A DNA stretch of 64,000 nucleotides from Sinorhizobium psoraleae (GCF_013283645.1 NZ_JABEKV010000005.1:186001-250000), one strand, 5' to 3'; shown: positions 27,110 to 35,920, numbered from the stretch's first letter. Translations and numbers: made by a program. Notes: generated by a model from the sequence alone, not told the origin.

Positions 27110-28156
27110 TTAAAGCGTTGCCAGCGCGCGGTTCGACAATGTTCCCGAATAGAGCTGTCGGATGCTCAGCTTGTTTTCAAGCGCGATTATGATGTCCTCG
27201 CTGAAATCCACGCCGCAAAGCGCGGCGATCTCCGGGAGGGCTCCGGGACTGTAGACATTGATTTCCAGTATCTTGTCGCCGACGATGTCGAGGCCCACCA
27301 GGAACATGCCGTCTTCCACCAGTTTCGGACGGAGCTTTTCCGCAAGAGTCAGAATTTCCGGCGTGACCGTTGCCGCTTCCGGCGTGCCGCGGGCATGCAT
27401 GTTGGAGCGCACATCGCCCTTGGCCGGCACCCGGCGGAGTGCGGCATAAACACCATCGCGCGCCAGTGGCCGCCCGTTCATGAGAAAGAGGCGGACGTCG
27501 CCGGCCGTGGCTTCGGGCAGGTAGGTCTGGGCGATAAGGTACCCTTCGCCGCTGGCAACTTCGAATATCTGGTTGAGATTGGCTTCTTCCCTGGAACTGA
27601 TCTTGAAAACGTTCTTGCCGCCTGATCCTTGTAACGGCTTCAGGATGACGCCGTCGGGATGCGCATCGATGAAGCCCCGAATCTCCTCGATGCTCCGCGA
27701 GATCAGCGAGGTGGGGCGAACAACCTCCGGAAAGCCTTGAAAATAGAGCTTGTTCTGCGCGGCCGCCAATCCGGTTGGGTCGTTGACGACGATCACGCCG
27801 CGATCAACCGCCAGGCGCCCGAAATTCACGCCGGCATAAGCCGCCCAGGAACGTCGTTCTGCGTCCTCGGACGGATCGTTGCGCAGAAAGAGGACATCGA
27901 TTTCATTGACGTCAATCGTCCTGATCTTTGCCCGCTCGTCCTTGAGCGCGTTCAGCAATGTTTCCGGCTTCTTCGGCTTCGGACCATGCAAGGTCGTGGC
28001 GCGGACCAAAAGGCTGTCGTCGGAGCGCAATACGAAATCCCCTGGCATGACGTAGCAAACGTCGTGCCCACGGGCGAGCGCGGCGAGCGCAAGCCAAGTT
28101 GTCGTGTAATAGGTAGCCTCGCCCTCGATGGAATTGACGAAAAAGGCGATGCGCAT
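27110..28156 (-). CDS. GshB-like ATP-grasp carboxylate-amine ligase
   Basis: 348 residues. An N-terminal pre-ATP-grasp domain (about 1-125) is followed by an ATP-grasp domain with the ATP-binding lysine K173 in VILKPLQGSGGKNVFKI, the D-V-R-L-F-L strand (220-225) and the metal ligands D290, E298 and N300 (LEINVYSPG). These are glutathione-synthetase features, but the protein is longer than E. coli GshB (~315) and is encoded 9 bases after a DUF1704 peptidase gene rather than with gshA. It probably joins an amino acid or peptide to a carboxylate; the substrate is unknown. The start at 28156 follows AGGAG at 7-base spacing. It is the third gene of the operon starting at 30870. Confidence 0.85.
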   Translation of the reverse strand: MRIAFFVNSIEGEATYYTTTWLALAALARGHDVCYVMPGDFVLRSDDSLLVRATTLHGPKPKKPETLLNALKDERAKIRTIDVNEIDVLFLRNDPSEDAERRSWAAYAGVNFGRLAVDRGVIVVNDPTGLAAAQNKLYFQGFPEVVRPTSLISRSIEEIRGFIDAHPDGVILKPLQGSGGKNVFKISSREEANLNQIFEVASGEGYLIAQTYLPEATAGDVRLFLMNGRPLARDGVYAALRRVPAKGDVRSNMHARGTPEAATVTPEILTLAEKLRPKLVEDGMFLVGLDIVGDKILEINVYSPGALPEIAALCGVDFSEDIIIALENKLSIRQLYSGTLSNRALATL

Positions 28157-28165
28157 GTCCGGCTC

Positions 28166-30043
28166 CTAAGGTTCGACCATGTCGAGTGGCGACATTCCCG
28201 CACGCGCTCTGGAGAGGCGTGACGGCGCTTCCGGATAGTCTAGGAATATAGGGTGAACCGCCGGCACACCAAGCAGGCCACGGGCACTCAGTTCCTGCAT
28301 TACGCCAAAATGCGAAGCGGCGATCTTTCCCATCCAGAAGGGTTCCAGGGCGCCGTCAGCCGCAAGATGGGTGAGGAGTTGCAGAAGGCCGCGCAGGTAA
28401 ATCGCATCCTTGGCCAAGCCCCCGCCGCGATAGACGCGCAAGACGACGTTGAAGGCATCCGCCCTCAAGAAACCATGGTCCTCGACGAGCAGTCGATAGG
28501 TTTCGGGCAGCGACGCGCCATCTAGCATTGCGGCGCAGGCAACGACGCGGGCGGCGATGAGACGCAGCCGCTCACCGCTCATGCCGCTCGTCAGGAATTC
28601 CGCAAAGACCGCCAGCCCCTCCTGCATGCCCTCGTATCCGGCAAGGCCTGACCGGAAAAGCCGCAAGCCCTGCGCCGAACCGTTGAAATAGGTCAGCAGG
28701 TGCACGCCGATTTCATGGCTCAAGATCGGCTCGACGCGCTCCGCTTCCATGGCGGTGCTGCGTGCAATGAGGAGGTGGCTGCCCGAAACCAGAAGACCGG
28801 AGGGAAGATCGTCGCGCACTTCCACGGACGCGTCGAAGCCAGCATAGCGGCGCCGGTATTCGGCAATCATCGCGCGCGCCTGTTGCTCGACGAAATAGCA
28901 ATCGGCGTGTCGTTCCGTGACGCGTGCCTGGCCGCCTGCACTGGCGCTTCCATCGCCGGCCCGAGCAAGAATGTCCCGCGCTACCCGCAGGAGCTCCGGT
29001 TCGACGGGACCATAGAGCGCGCGGCCGAATTCGATGAATTTTGCGGTTTCCCGGGCCGAAAGCAACGAAAGCTGAAGATCCAGTTCCTGCTGCTTTTCGC
29101 GGTAGAGCTGGTACAGCACCGGGTCTTCAAGATGGTCGAAGCTGATGGAGAAGAGTTTCTTCTTTGCCGCCTCGACCTGCAGCGTCAGCGGCCGATAGAG
29201 AAAGCGCGGCGCTCGCCGGTAGTCGCCTGCGGCAAACTCGCTCCAGGCTGCGTCGGCATTGATCGGGGTCACGGCGAGCAGGAAGTCGAAAGTCGAAGCG
29301 ACCTCGTCGATGCTGCGGTCGGTGCGGACCACGGCATCGATGAAGGCCTTTCTGCCGAGCGCCCGATGCGTCGAGATATTCACGCTTTTGGTAGCCCCGA
29401 CGAACGCTGCGAGGGCTTGCAGGCCGGCATCGAAAATGCTTGCGATGAGGCGTTCACGAAGCTGCGGATAGATGTTGCCGGATTCTCGCTGCCGATAGAT
29501 CGGCGCGAACCGAACGCGAAGATAGGGAAATGGCAGGTCCATCCCATCGGCTTCACGAAGTTCGACACGCGGCGTGCGGAACTTTGCTTCGGTCGCTTCG
29601 GCGGCATTGGCAAATGCCTTGGCAGCAATCCGCGCGGGCCCCTCCGGGCTTGCCGTGACCTCGATCTTGAATGGCGGAAGGTACGGTGCGTCGTCGGTCA
29701 ACAGTTCGTCGCGCGCAAGCTCGCCCATTTCGAGGACCATGAATGCACCGAAACGCCGCTTGAGCAGCGTTCCGATGGCTTCTATGACCGAAATGGCGAT
29801 CTCGGCCTCTGGTGCAATGAGGTAGGACGCATTCGCTTGCGCAATCTCGCGGGCCACCGGACCTTCGTCGTCGCCGGAGATGTGCAGGCAAAGAAAGGGA
29901 AGCGCGCGGTCGATATGCAGTCGGCCGCCATCCGGAAGATCTTTTCGTACGGCCTTGCCGGCCTTGATGCTCGCCAGCGCCTCGGCGAGCCAGTCCGGAG
30001 TGTCTCCGGTATCCGTGGAAGCGGGCGCGACGGAGCGTTTCAT
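28166..30043 (-). CDS. DUF1704/QEGLA-motif (MATCAP-like) putative metallopeptidase
   Basis: 625 residues. The core (about 250-560) has an H-E-x-x-x-H zinc motif (LSHEIGVH; H443, E444, H448) and, 27 residues on, the family's QEGLA motif (Q474, E475), whose Glu is the expected third ligand. This is the signature of DUF1704 proteins, annotated in bacteria as flavohemoglobin-expression-modulating QEGLA proteins; the eukaryotic member MATCAP is a tubulin tyrosine carboxypeptidase. Residues 1-220 form an additional domain I cannot name. There is no signal peptide, so it is cytoplasmic. The start at 30043 forms ATGA with the amidohydrolase stop; an in-frame start at 30139 would overlap that gene by 100 bases. 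It probably removes a terminal amino acid from a peptide or small conjugate. Confidence 0.85.
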   Translation of the reverse strand: MKRSVAPASTDTGDTPDWLAEALASIKAGKAVRKDLPDGGRLHIDRALPFLCLHISGDDEGPVAREIAQANASYLIAPEAEIAISVIEAIGTLLKRRFGAFMVLEMGELARDELLTDDAPYLPPFKIEVTASPEGPARIAAKAFANAAEATEAKFRTPRVELREADGMDLPFPYLRVRFAPIYRQRESGNIYPQLRERLIASIFDAGLQALAAFVGATKSVNISTHRALGRKAFIDAVVRTDRSIDEVASTFDFLLAVTPINADAAWSEFAAGDYRRAPRFLYRPLTLQVEAAKKKLFSISFDHLEDPVLYQLYREKQQELDLQLSLLSARETAKFIEFGRALYGPVEPELLRVARDILARAGDGSASAGGQARVTERHADCYFVEQQARAMIAEYRRRYAGFDASVEVRDDLPSGLLVSGSHLLIARSTAMEAERVEPILSHEIGVHLLTYFNGSAQGLRLFRSGLAGYEGMQEGLAVFAEFLTSGMSGERLRLIAARVVACAAMLDGASLPETYRLLVEDHGFLRADAFNVVLRVYRGGGLAKDAIYLRGLLQLLTHLAADGALEPFWMGKIAASHFGVMQELSARGLLGVPAVHPIFLDYPEAPSRLSRARAGMSPLDMVEP

Positions 30044-30870
30044 CGATCTGCACCCAACGTGCTCACAAGCAAAGGCAGCGTCGACGAGACAAGCTTCCTG
30101 ATCGCGCCAAGCGCCTCCAGGTCCGGCTCGCCCGTCCATTCGTCCATGAAGAATTTCTTGAATTCGACGGCAATCGCGCAGCCCGTATCGGGGTAGCGCT
30201 CATGGATGAACCGAGTTTGTTCGCCTCTACCCTGAAACGCGATGTTTTCCCGCACATCGAGCCGTCGCCCCTGGCATTCGGTGGAACGCAATGCCTCGAC
30301 AAAAGCATCCACCACACGGGCCCATTTCACGCGATCCATCGAAGACGTGCCGATGTTGACCTCCGGCGCGACTTCCGTTTTCGCCGCTTCCGCTTCGGGG
30401 CCGTCGCGCCGGTGGTTGTAACTGTGCACGTCGAGAACGACGAATCGTCCATAGCGCCGTTCGATCCCCGCGAGCAGCGCCTCGAGCATGGCATAATATT
30501 CGTCATGCATCGCCAATGACGTCTCTACCACCTCGCGTGGCGGCTCGTGGTTCCAGACCTTGAGACCCCATGCCTGCTCCGGCCGCGTGTAGATGGCACC
30601 GCTGCGTGGGCGATTGATATCGACTTCGAATCGCGAACGATGAACGATGATCCGGTTCGGGAAATCGCGGATGATGAACTCGGTGAAGGGATCCTCCTCG
30701 CGCAGCCGCTCGACGTCCGAAAGGGCAAGGAGGCCTTTGGCCGCACCACGCACGACATGACCATTGTGAATGGCGGTGGCGACGACAGGCGAGTCACCGC
30801 GATGCTGCGTCCACCATTCGTGGTAGAGAGGCTCCGTTGACACCCCACTGGGATAATCCGGCATCTTCAT
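30040..30870 (-). CDS. N-formylglutamate amidohydrolase-like enzyme
   Basis: 276 residues of the HutG/FGase fold. Likely zinc-site segments are VATAIHNGHVV (His), TEFIIRDFPNRIIVHRSRFE then VDINRPR (the family's D-x-NR motif), and VVLDVHSYNHRR. Standard members hydrolyse N-formyl-glutamate in histidine breakdown, but no hut gene is nearby. Instead the gene leads a tight operon with a DUF1704 peptidase (ATGA overlap) and an ATP-grasp ligase, so its substrate is probably an N-acyl or amide conjugate in that pathway. Confidence 0.87.
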   Translation of the reverse strand: MKMPDYPSGVSTEPLYHEWWTQHRGDSPVVATAIHNGHVVRGAAKGLLALSDVERLREEDPFTEFIIRDFPNRIIVHRSRFEVDINRPRSGAIYTRPEQAWGLKVWNHEPPREVVETSLAMHDEYYAMLEALLAGIERRYGRFVVLDVHSYNHRRDGPEAEAAKTEVAPEVNIGTSSMDRVKWARVVDAFVEALRSTECQGRRLDVRENIAFQGRGEQTRFIHERYPDTGCAIAVEFKKFFMDEWTGEPDLEALGAIRKLVSSTLPLLVSTLGADR

Positions 30871-30957
30871 CTCTCATCGGTTCCGCGGCCGTATTGCGCG
30901 TATCGGTGACGTGCCTACAATTCAAAAACGAACTTTTCTGTTCCCACGTGTGGGCGC

Positions 30958-30980
30958 AAAAAAAGCGCCGGCGGCGGCGC
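30958..30980 (-). terminator. Rho-independent terminator of the small upstream gene
   Basis: On the minus strand GCGCCG-CCGC-CGGCGC (30980 to 30965) forms a 6-bp GC stem with a 4-base loop, followed directly by seven T (30964-30958). This is the textbook form and ends the 70-residue gene at 31020-31232. The amidohydrolase operon promoter must therefore lie in 30871-30957. Confidence 0.85.
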
Positions 30981-31019
30981 AGGATGGCGCCGCAAACGAA
31001 AAGCAGTACGGCTCACGCC

Positions 31020-31232
31020 TCATGCGCGATTGATCGTCGGCAGCAGAAGTTGCACCTCGCGCTGTCTTTCCGGCGCAAGTATTTCGACGTTCTTTTTCCA
31101 GAACGCCTCGGCGGCGGCCGGCTCTGGCTCCCAGTTCCGGACCGATGTCTGGTTATCATCGATGACCACCCGGCGATGACCGCCGAGGCGCAGATATTCC
31201 TCTGCCAATCTGCGAGCGTCTGTCTGTTCCAT
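31020..31232 (-). CDS. Small conserved-looking hypothetical protein
   Basis: 70 residues from ATG 31232, which follows GGAGTGAG. Soluble and rich in charged residues (MEQTDARRLAEEYLRLGGHRRVVIDD...); no family recognised. Real-gene signs are the ribosome site, the G/C third-position bias and a strong terminator 40 bases past the stop. It lies upstream of, but terminated before, the amidohydrolase/DUF1704/ATP-grasp operon. Confidence 0.65.
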   Translation of the reverse strand: MEQTDARRLAEEYLRLGGHRRVVIDDNQTSVRNWEPEPAAAEAFWKKNVEILAPERQREVQLLLPTINRA

Positions 31233-31749
31233 GGCTCTCACTCCAGGTTGTTCCCGGAAGTCGGCTCGGCGGCGCCTCGCCGGACACTGCCTATCCGTAA
31301 CGTTCCTGGCGCGCGGACGTTCCCGGAGCGCAGGTCTTCGGCGTATGAGGCGCCAGCCCGCCGAAGTCTATGTATTTATACGCGCTTCCAGTCGTCGATG
31401 CGAGAACGAAGGAGTCGAGACCGATCGCGAAGAGCGCTGGAATGCCACCGTCGCCGCGTCGGTCGCAGTCACGGCCATGCATCCGAGCGTCGCCCAAGCG
31501 CATGTCGATTACCTGAGGGCGGCGGGGCTGGACGAGCTCGAAATTGCGGATGGTAGCGGGGTTTAGGCCCGCGGCCGCTGCTCGAAGATTTTCTGGCTTG
31601 TGGTTGGGCGAATGACGACTGGGAGTCTGAGTTTGTGTCTGAGGCGCTTGAAAAAGGCACGCCGCACTAAGAGGTGCAGCATGCCATTGGCGATGGAGAA
31701 TGAAAAACAGCGCAGTTGCAAACGGCGGCCCCTGCCGATCACTGCTGGC
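31233..31749. other. 517-base stretch without a recognisable gene
   Basis: Short open frames occur on both strands but none has a ribosome site, a known motif or a plausible fold. It separates the small hypothetical gene from the 3' end of the MFS exporter gene. It could hold decayed coding sequence; I see no repeat or mobile-element feature. Confidence 0.5.
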
Positions 31750-32976
31750 CTACTCCGCCGGCTGCGGGAGCTCGTCGCTAACATGCTCCGCTCTCTCTGC
31801 AGCTAGACTGGGCTGCCCCAAGGCTACCGTCGCCACGGTCGCCGCGCCGGCCGCCACTGATACCCAGAAGCCGTTCTGCGCACCAAAATTGTCCACCACC
31901 CATCCGGACACGAATGCGCCGAGCGCCATCCCGATTCCGATGCCAGTCATCACCCAGGTGACACCCTCGGTCAGCATCGAGTCCGGCACGCGGCGCTCGA
32001 TCAATCCAAAGGCGGTGATGAAGGTTGGCGAGATCGCAATGCCGCTGAGGAATACGGCGAGAGCGAGCGACGGTACGGATATGCCCGCCGCAAGAAGCGG
32101 CAAAGACGTGACGGCAAGCACACTGACTGCGATGAGCAACTGGCGGTGCAGCGGCATTTTGGGGTTGAAAGCGCCAAGGATGAGCCCGACCACGAAGGAG
32201 CCGACTGCATAGACGCCGATCACCAGACTTGCTGCACTCGGTTGGCCAAGCTCCTTGGTGATCGCCACCGCGCTTACTTCGGCCGTGGCGAAGATCGAGC
32301 CGACAAATACAAGCGCCAGCGTGATGATCTGTACGGGGCGCCGACCGATTGCCGAGCCCTGTGCAGTCTGGCCCTGCGCAATCCGCACTTTTGGTTCAGT
32401 CGAACGTTGCAGAAGGAAGGCTGCAGTTCCCAAGGCAAGGAAGAGCGTGCTGATCAGCATACCGGCCTCAGGAAAAAGCGCGACCGCCAACCCTACCGAG
32501 AGCGATGCTCCCGCAATGTAGACGAGCTCGTCAGCGGCAGATTCGAATGCGAAGGCGGTGTTCAGCTCCGGCCGGTTACGGAAAAGCTCCGTCCAGCGAG
32601 CACGTACCATGGCCGGTATGCTCGGCATGCTCGCGGCGAGGAACGCGGCGATGAACATGGTCCACTCCGGCCATTTCTGGTTTGCTGCCAAAATAAGTGC
32701 GAGGAATGACAGGGCGGAAATGATCGTGGTCGGCGTGACGACGGCCGCCTGACCAAAGCGATCGACAAGCCTCGATATCTGCGGTGAGACAAGCGCGTTG
32801 GCGAGAGCGAAAGTGGCCGAGACGGCCCCTGCGAGCCAATACTCGCCATGGGTTTGAGAGAGCATTGCGACGATCCCGATCGGGGCCATCGCGATCGGCA
32901 GTCGTGCGAAGAAGCCCGCGGCCGAAAAGCCTTTGGCGCCCGGCGCGGCGAATATTTTTCTGTATGGATTTGACAT
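31750..32976 (-). CDS. MFS efflux-type transporter, TetR-controlled
   Basis: 408 residues with twelve hydrophobic segments. It lacks a strongly conserved sugar-porter motif and has the look of the drug/metabolite exporter class (AGFFARLPIAMAPIGIVAML at the N-terminus, WVMTGIGIGMALGAFVSG in the second half). The start at 32976 follows GAGGAG; an upstream in-frame start at 33036 would sit inside the operator array. It is divergent from a TetR gene with four copies of a shared palindrome between them, so expression is probably induced by the compound it exports. Confidence 0.88.
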   Translation of the reverse strand: MSNPYRKIFAAPGAKGFSAAGFFARLPIAMAPIGIVAMLSQTHGEYWLAGAVSATFALANALVSPQISRLVDRFGQAAVVTPTTIISALSFLALILAANQKWPEWTMFIAAFLAASMPSIPAMVRARWTELFRNRPELNTAFAFESAADELVYIAGASLSVGLAVALFPEAGMLISTLFLALGTAAFLLQRSTEPKVRIAQGQTAQGSAIGRRPVQIITLALVFVGSIFATAEVSAVAITKELGQPSAASLVIGVYAVGSFVVGLILGAFNPKMPLHRQLLIAVSVLAVTSLPLLAAGISVPSLALAVFLSGIAISPTFITAFGLIERRVPDSMLTEGVTWVMTGIGIGMALGAFVSGWVVDNFGAQNGFWVSVAAGAATVATVALGQPSLAAERAEHVSDELPQPAE

Positions 32977-33005
32977 GCGACGCTCCTCTAAGGCGCGCCA
33001 CTTAC

Positions 33006-33092
33006 ATACGTGGCGTATGCAAACAGGTAATTGCATACGGCGCGTATGTCAATTAGAATACGCCGCGTATGTAAAAAATATACGCATCGTAT
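33006..33092. promoter_or_regulatory. Array of four ATACG-N3-CGTAT operators
   Basis: The 131-base gap between the divergent MFS and TetR genes carries four copies of the 13-bp palindrome ATACG-N3-CGTAT, at 33006-33018, 33035-33047, 33058-33070 and 33080-33092. The spacers are TGG, GCG, CCG and CAT. Centre-to-centre distances are 29, 23 and 22 bases, the last two close to two helical turns. Copies 1 and 2 are extended by C...G to 15 bp. They are presumably bound by the adjacent TetR protein, controlling both genes. Confidence 0.85.
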
Positions 33093-33107
33093 CCGAAAAG
33101 GACATTT

Positions 33108-33698
33108 ATGGTCAGGCCACGCAAGGAAATGATTGCCGAAACCCGTGCCAAGCTGATTGGAGCGGCGCGCCGGGCATTCGGAACGATCGGATACGCGGAC
33201 TCGTCAATGGATGATTTCACCGCCGAAGCCGGTCTGACACGCGGTGCGCTCTATCACCATTTCGGAGACAAGAAGGGCCTGCTTCAGGCGGTAATCCAGG
33301 AGATAGACGCGGAAATGACGGCGCGATTGAACAAGGTGTCAGCCGACGCGCCGACGCGGTGGCAAGGCTTCGTCGCGGAGAACGTGGCCTATGTCGAGAT
33401 GGCCCTCGAACCGGAGATCCAGCGCATCATGTTTCGCGACGGCCCTGCCGTTCTCGGCGATCCGTCGATGTGGCCCAACGCCAATGGCTGCATCGCCGCG
33501 GTCGCGCGGACTATCAGCGCCCTGAAGGCCGAAGGTTTTATTGTAGACATCGATCCCGAGGCAGGTGCCAGGCTCATTATCGCAGCGAGCAGCGGAGCAG
33601 CGCAATGGATCGCCAATTCCGATAATCCAGCGGAAACGTCCAAGAAGGCGGTGGGCGGCTTCCGCGTCCTACTCGAAGGTTTGCGCGCCCCAAAATGA
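33108..33698 (+). CDS. TetR-family repressor
   Basis: 196 residues. The N-terminal helix-turn-helix covers about residues 10-55, with the recognition part LTRGALYHHFGDKKGLLQAV typical of the AcrR-like group. The C-terminal helical ligand domain is not assignable to a ligand. The start follows AAAAGGACATTT. The gene begins 15 bases after the last of four palindromes, so it probably represses itself and the divergent exporter. Confidence 0.93.
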   Translation: MVRPRKEMIAETRAKLIGAARRAFGTIGYADSSMDDFTAEAGLTRGALYHHFGDKKGLLQAVIQEIDAEMTARLNKVSADAPTRWQGFVAENVAYVEMALEPEIQRIMFRDGPAVLGDPSMWPNANGCIAAVARTISALKAEGFIVDIDPEAGARLIIAASSGAAQWIANSDNPAETSKKAVGGFRVLLEGLRAPK

Positions 33699-33713
33699 CC
33701 AGTCTCCGCCGCG

Positions 33714-34022
33714 CTATATGAGTTCAGGACCAGGACTGCGACCGGCAGCGCTGCGCATCTTGTCAGACGCGCAAAGGTGCAGGTTCCATTCCTTCACAGC
33801 ACCAGGCTCCGGCTTGGGCTGTCCCACGATCTGCTGCGGCCGCTTCGGGTCGACTTCAGCCGTGCCTCGCATCGAGGATAGGCAACTCATCGATATTCCA
33901 CCCGCCTCGATGCCGGGGGTCAAGGCGAGATGATGCGCGTCGACAACGATGTTGCTGCCCTGCGCAAAAGCCTTTTTCTCGAAAGGAAGGAGGGCCTGGG
34001 AAACAAGAGTTCGCGCAGACAT
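33714..34022 (-). CDS. Hypothetical protein, weakly supported
   Basis: 102 residues from ATG 34022, with GTGAGGC just upstream. The product (MSARTLVSQALLPFEKKAFA...) has no recognised domain, signal or membrane segment. It converges on the TetR gene with a 15-base gap. Composition is compatible with coding, but the function and even the reality of the gene are uncertain. Confidence 0.4.
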   Translation of the reverse strand: MSARTLVSQALLPFEKKAFAQGSNIVVDAHHLALTPGIEAGGISMSCLSSMRGTAEVDPKRPQQIVGQPKPEPGAVKEWNLHLCASDKMRSAAGRSPGPELI

Positions 34023-34121
34023 AAGCCTCACGATTCCAGAAAACCTTCCCGTGCATGTTGCCATGCGGTCGTATTTTGTTAAGGTTTGTAGTTCGGTTCA
34101 CCACCGCTGAGGTTGTGAAAA

Positions 34122-34463
34122 ATGAGAGGTTTGGCCTCGTCGAACCGCCGGACTTGTGAACGGGTTAGCGTGGTCCTTCTCGGCGGACACGTGAAGCGCG
34201 GGTTCGACATTGGGGCCGCTGCATTGGGGCTCATCTTCATCAGCCCATTATTCCTGCTGGTTGCCTGCCTTGGCAGATTTGCAGACGGCGAGCCGGCCTT
34301 TCAAACCCATCCGCGAATTGCCCGACGCGATAGCCTCGCCAAATGCCAGGCTTGCCGCGCGACGTCCGGGTGCGTCGGCCGCTTGCCGGCGATCGACCTG
34401 ACGGGCAGGGCTATGCAGCAGTCGTTGAGGCCGCGTCCCCATCCACTCTGTTTAAAAGGCTAG
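34122..34463 (+). pseudogene. Truncated ExoY-like polyprenyl-phosphate sugar transferase (or ExoX-like short protein)
   Basis: The 113-residue frame contains HVKRGFDIGAAALGLIFISP and then FLLVACLGRFADGEPAFQTH, which match the first membrane helix and start of the catalytic domain of ExoY/PssA-type undecaprenyl-phosphate sugar transferases (family pattern KRxFD...SPLFLL...DGGPAFF...R). Past RIAR the expected KFRTM is eroded to ACRAT, and the rest of the ~200-residue catalytic domain is missing. It is either a decayed gene or a short ExoX/Psi-type protein of the kind known to inhibit exopolysaccharide synthesis in rhizobia. It ends 3 bases before the GMC dehydrogenase start. Confidence 0.5.
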
Positions 34464-34466
34464 CGA

Positions 34467-35909
34467 ATGGTCCTGGACCTCCGCCCCGAACAGGTAGCTG
34501 GAGAGCATTTCGATGTCGTCGTGATCGGCTCAGGCTTTGGCTCAGCCTTTTTTCTTCATGGCTTTTTGAAAAGCCGCAAAGCTCGGGTCCTCCTGCTCGA
34601 ATGGGGCCGCCACAACTCGCATGCGTGGCAACTTGAACATGGGGCCAATACCGACCTCAAGGATGAGCAGACCTACAGGAGCAATTCGACAAAGCCGTGG
34701 AACTACACGATCGGTCTCGGGGGCGGAACGAACTGCTGGTTTGCGCAAACGCCCCGGTTCCACCCGAATGACTTCAGGCTGAAGAGCCTCTATGGGATCG
34801 GCCAGGATTGGCCGATCAGCTACGATGATCTCGAGCCTTTCTACTGCCAGGCGGAAACAGTGATGTCCATCTCGGGAGATCCGGATATGGACGCGCTCAT
34901 GCCGCGTTCGATGCCTTTCCCGCAGCCGCCGCATCGCATGTCGACGCCCGACCGCATGATGAAAACGGCGCAGCCCGATCGGCATTTCGTCATGCCGACG
35001 GCACGGGCGCGGGTGGCGACGGAACAGCGTCCGGCATGCTGCGCATCGCTTCGATGCTGGCTCTGTCCCGCGGATGCTAAATTCACCGCAAACAACGGCC
35101 TGATGCATGTGTTCGAACACCCGGACGTGTCCGTTTGCCTCGGCGCGGAGGTCCGCCGGCTGGACCACGCCGCCGGCGCGATCAGCGGGCTGACATTCCG
35201 CCATGACGGTAAGGAGCATGTCGTCACCGGCGACCTGTTCGTCCTCGGAGCCAACGGAATCCAGAGTGCGGCCATCATGCTCAGATCCGGTCTCGATGGC
35301 GAATTCGTGGGGCGCGGTCTTCATGAGTCCTACGGCTGGAACTTCGAAGCCTATCTTGACGGCATCGACAATTTCGATGGCAGCACAATAACGACGGGAC
35401 TGAATTACGGCCTCTATGACGGAGAGCACAGGTCGGAGCAGGCCGCGGCGCTCGTCTATTTCGAAAATCGTTGGCAGCACGGCTTGCGGCCGGAGAAGGG
35501 GCGCCTGCGGCAGACGCTGCCCTTGGTGATCGTCGCCGAAGACCTCTTGGATTCGGAGAATTTTGTCAGCCTCGACGAAAACGACAACGCCTTTGTCAAC
35601 TACAAGGGACCGGCCGATTATGCAGTGCAAGGCATGGCACGAGCTCGCGAAAAGCTACCCGAACTGCTCGGCCCGTTGCCCGTGGAAAAGATCATCGTTC
35701 ACGGGCTGCGGGGGACCGAATCGCATGTTCAGGGCACGCTTCGCATGGGCAAGTACGCAAGCGAGTCCGTCGTCGATCGCGACCTCGTCCATCACGACTT
35801 CCGAAACCTGCTGGTTGTCGGCACGAGCACCTTTCCCACTTGCTCCTGCGCCAATCCCAGCCTGACCGCGGCAGCGCTCTCGCTGCGAGCCGCCAGTCGA
35901 ATTGGCTGA
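34467..35909 (+). CDS. GMC-family FAD-dependent dehydrogenase (large subunit)
   Basis: 480 residues. The FAD dinucleotide motif is DVVVIGSGFGSAFF (about 16-29), followed by an NYTIGLGGGTNCWFAQTPR cofactor loop. The GMC C-terminus is present: SHVQGTLRMGKYAS, then NLLVVGTSTFPTCSCANPSL with the conserved catalytic His and the Asn-Pro. Related enzymes oxidise sugars, polyols or sugar acids. It has no signal peptide. The next gene encodes a small protein with a twin-arginine signal, suggesting piggyback Tat export as a two-subunit dehydrogenase. A Cys-rich stretch (PACCASLRCWLCPAD, about residues 190-204) is unusual and could bind metal or an Fe-S cluster. Confidence 0.87.
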   Translation: MVLDLRPEQVAGEHFDVVVIGSGFGSAFFLHGFLKSRKARVLLLEWGRHNSHAWQLEHGANTDLKDEQTYRSNSTKPWNYTIGLGGGTNCWFAQTPRFHPNDFRLKSLYGIGQDWPISYDDLEPFYCQAETVMSISGDPDMDALMPRSMPFPQPPHRMSTPDRMMKTAQPDRHFVMPTARARVATEQRPACCASLRCWLCPADAKFTANNGLMHVFEHPDVSVCLGAEVRRLDHAAGAISGLTFRHDGKEHVVTGDLFVLGANGIQSAAIMLRSGLDGEFVGRGLHESYGWNFEAYLDGIDNFDGSTITTGLNYGLYDGEHRSEQAAALVYFENRWQHGLRPEKGRLRQTLPLVIVAEDLLDSENFVSLDENDNAFVNYKGPADYAVQGMARAREKLPELLGPLPVEKIIVHGLRGTESHVQGTLRMGKYASESVVDRDLVHHDFRNLLVVGTSTFPTCSCANPSLTAAALSLRAASRIG

Positions 35910-35920
35910 AGGAGGGGAGA

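Noticed and set aside
28700..30196. 498-codon plus-strand frame opposite the DUF1704 gene
   Set aside because: The opposite strand carries HEIGVH and QEGLA motifs; this frame has none.
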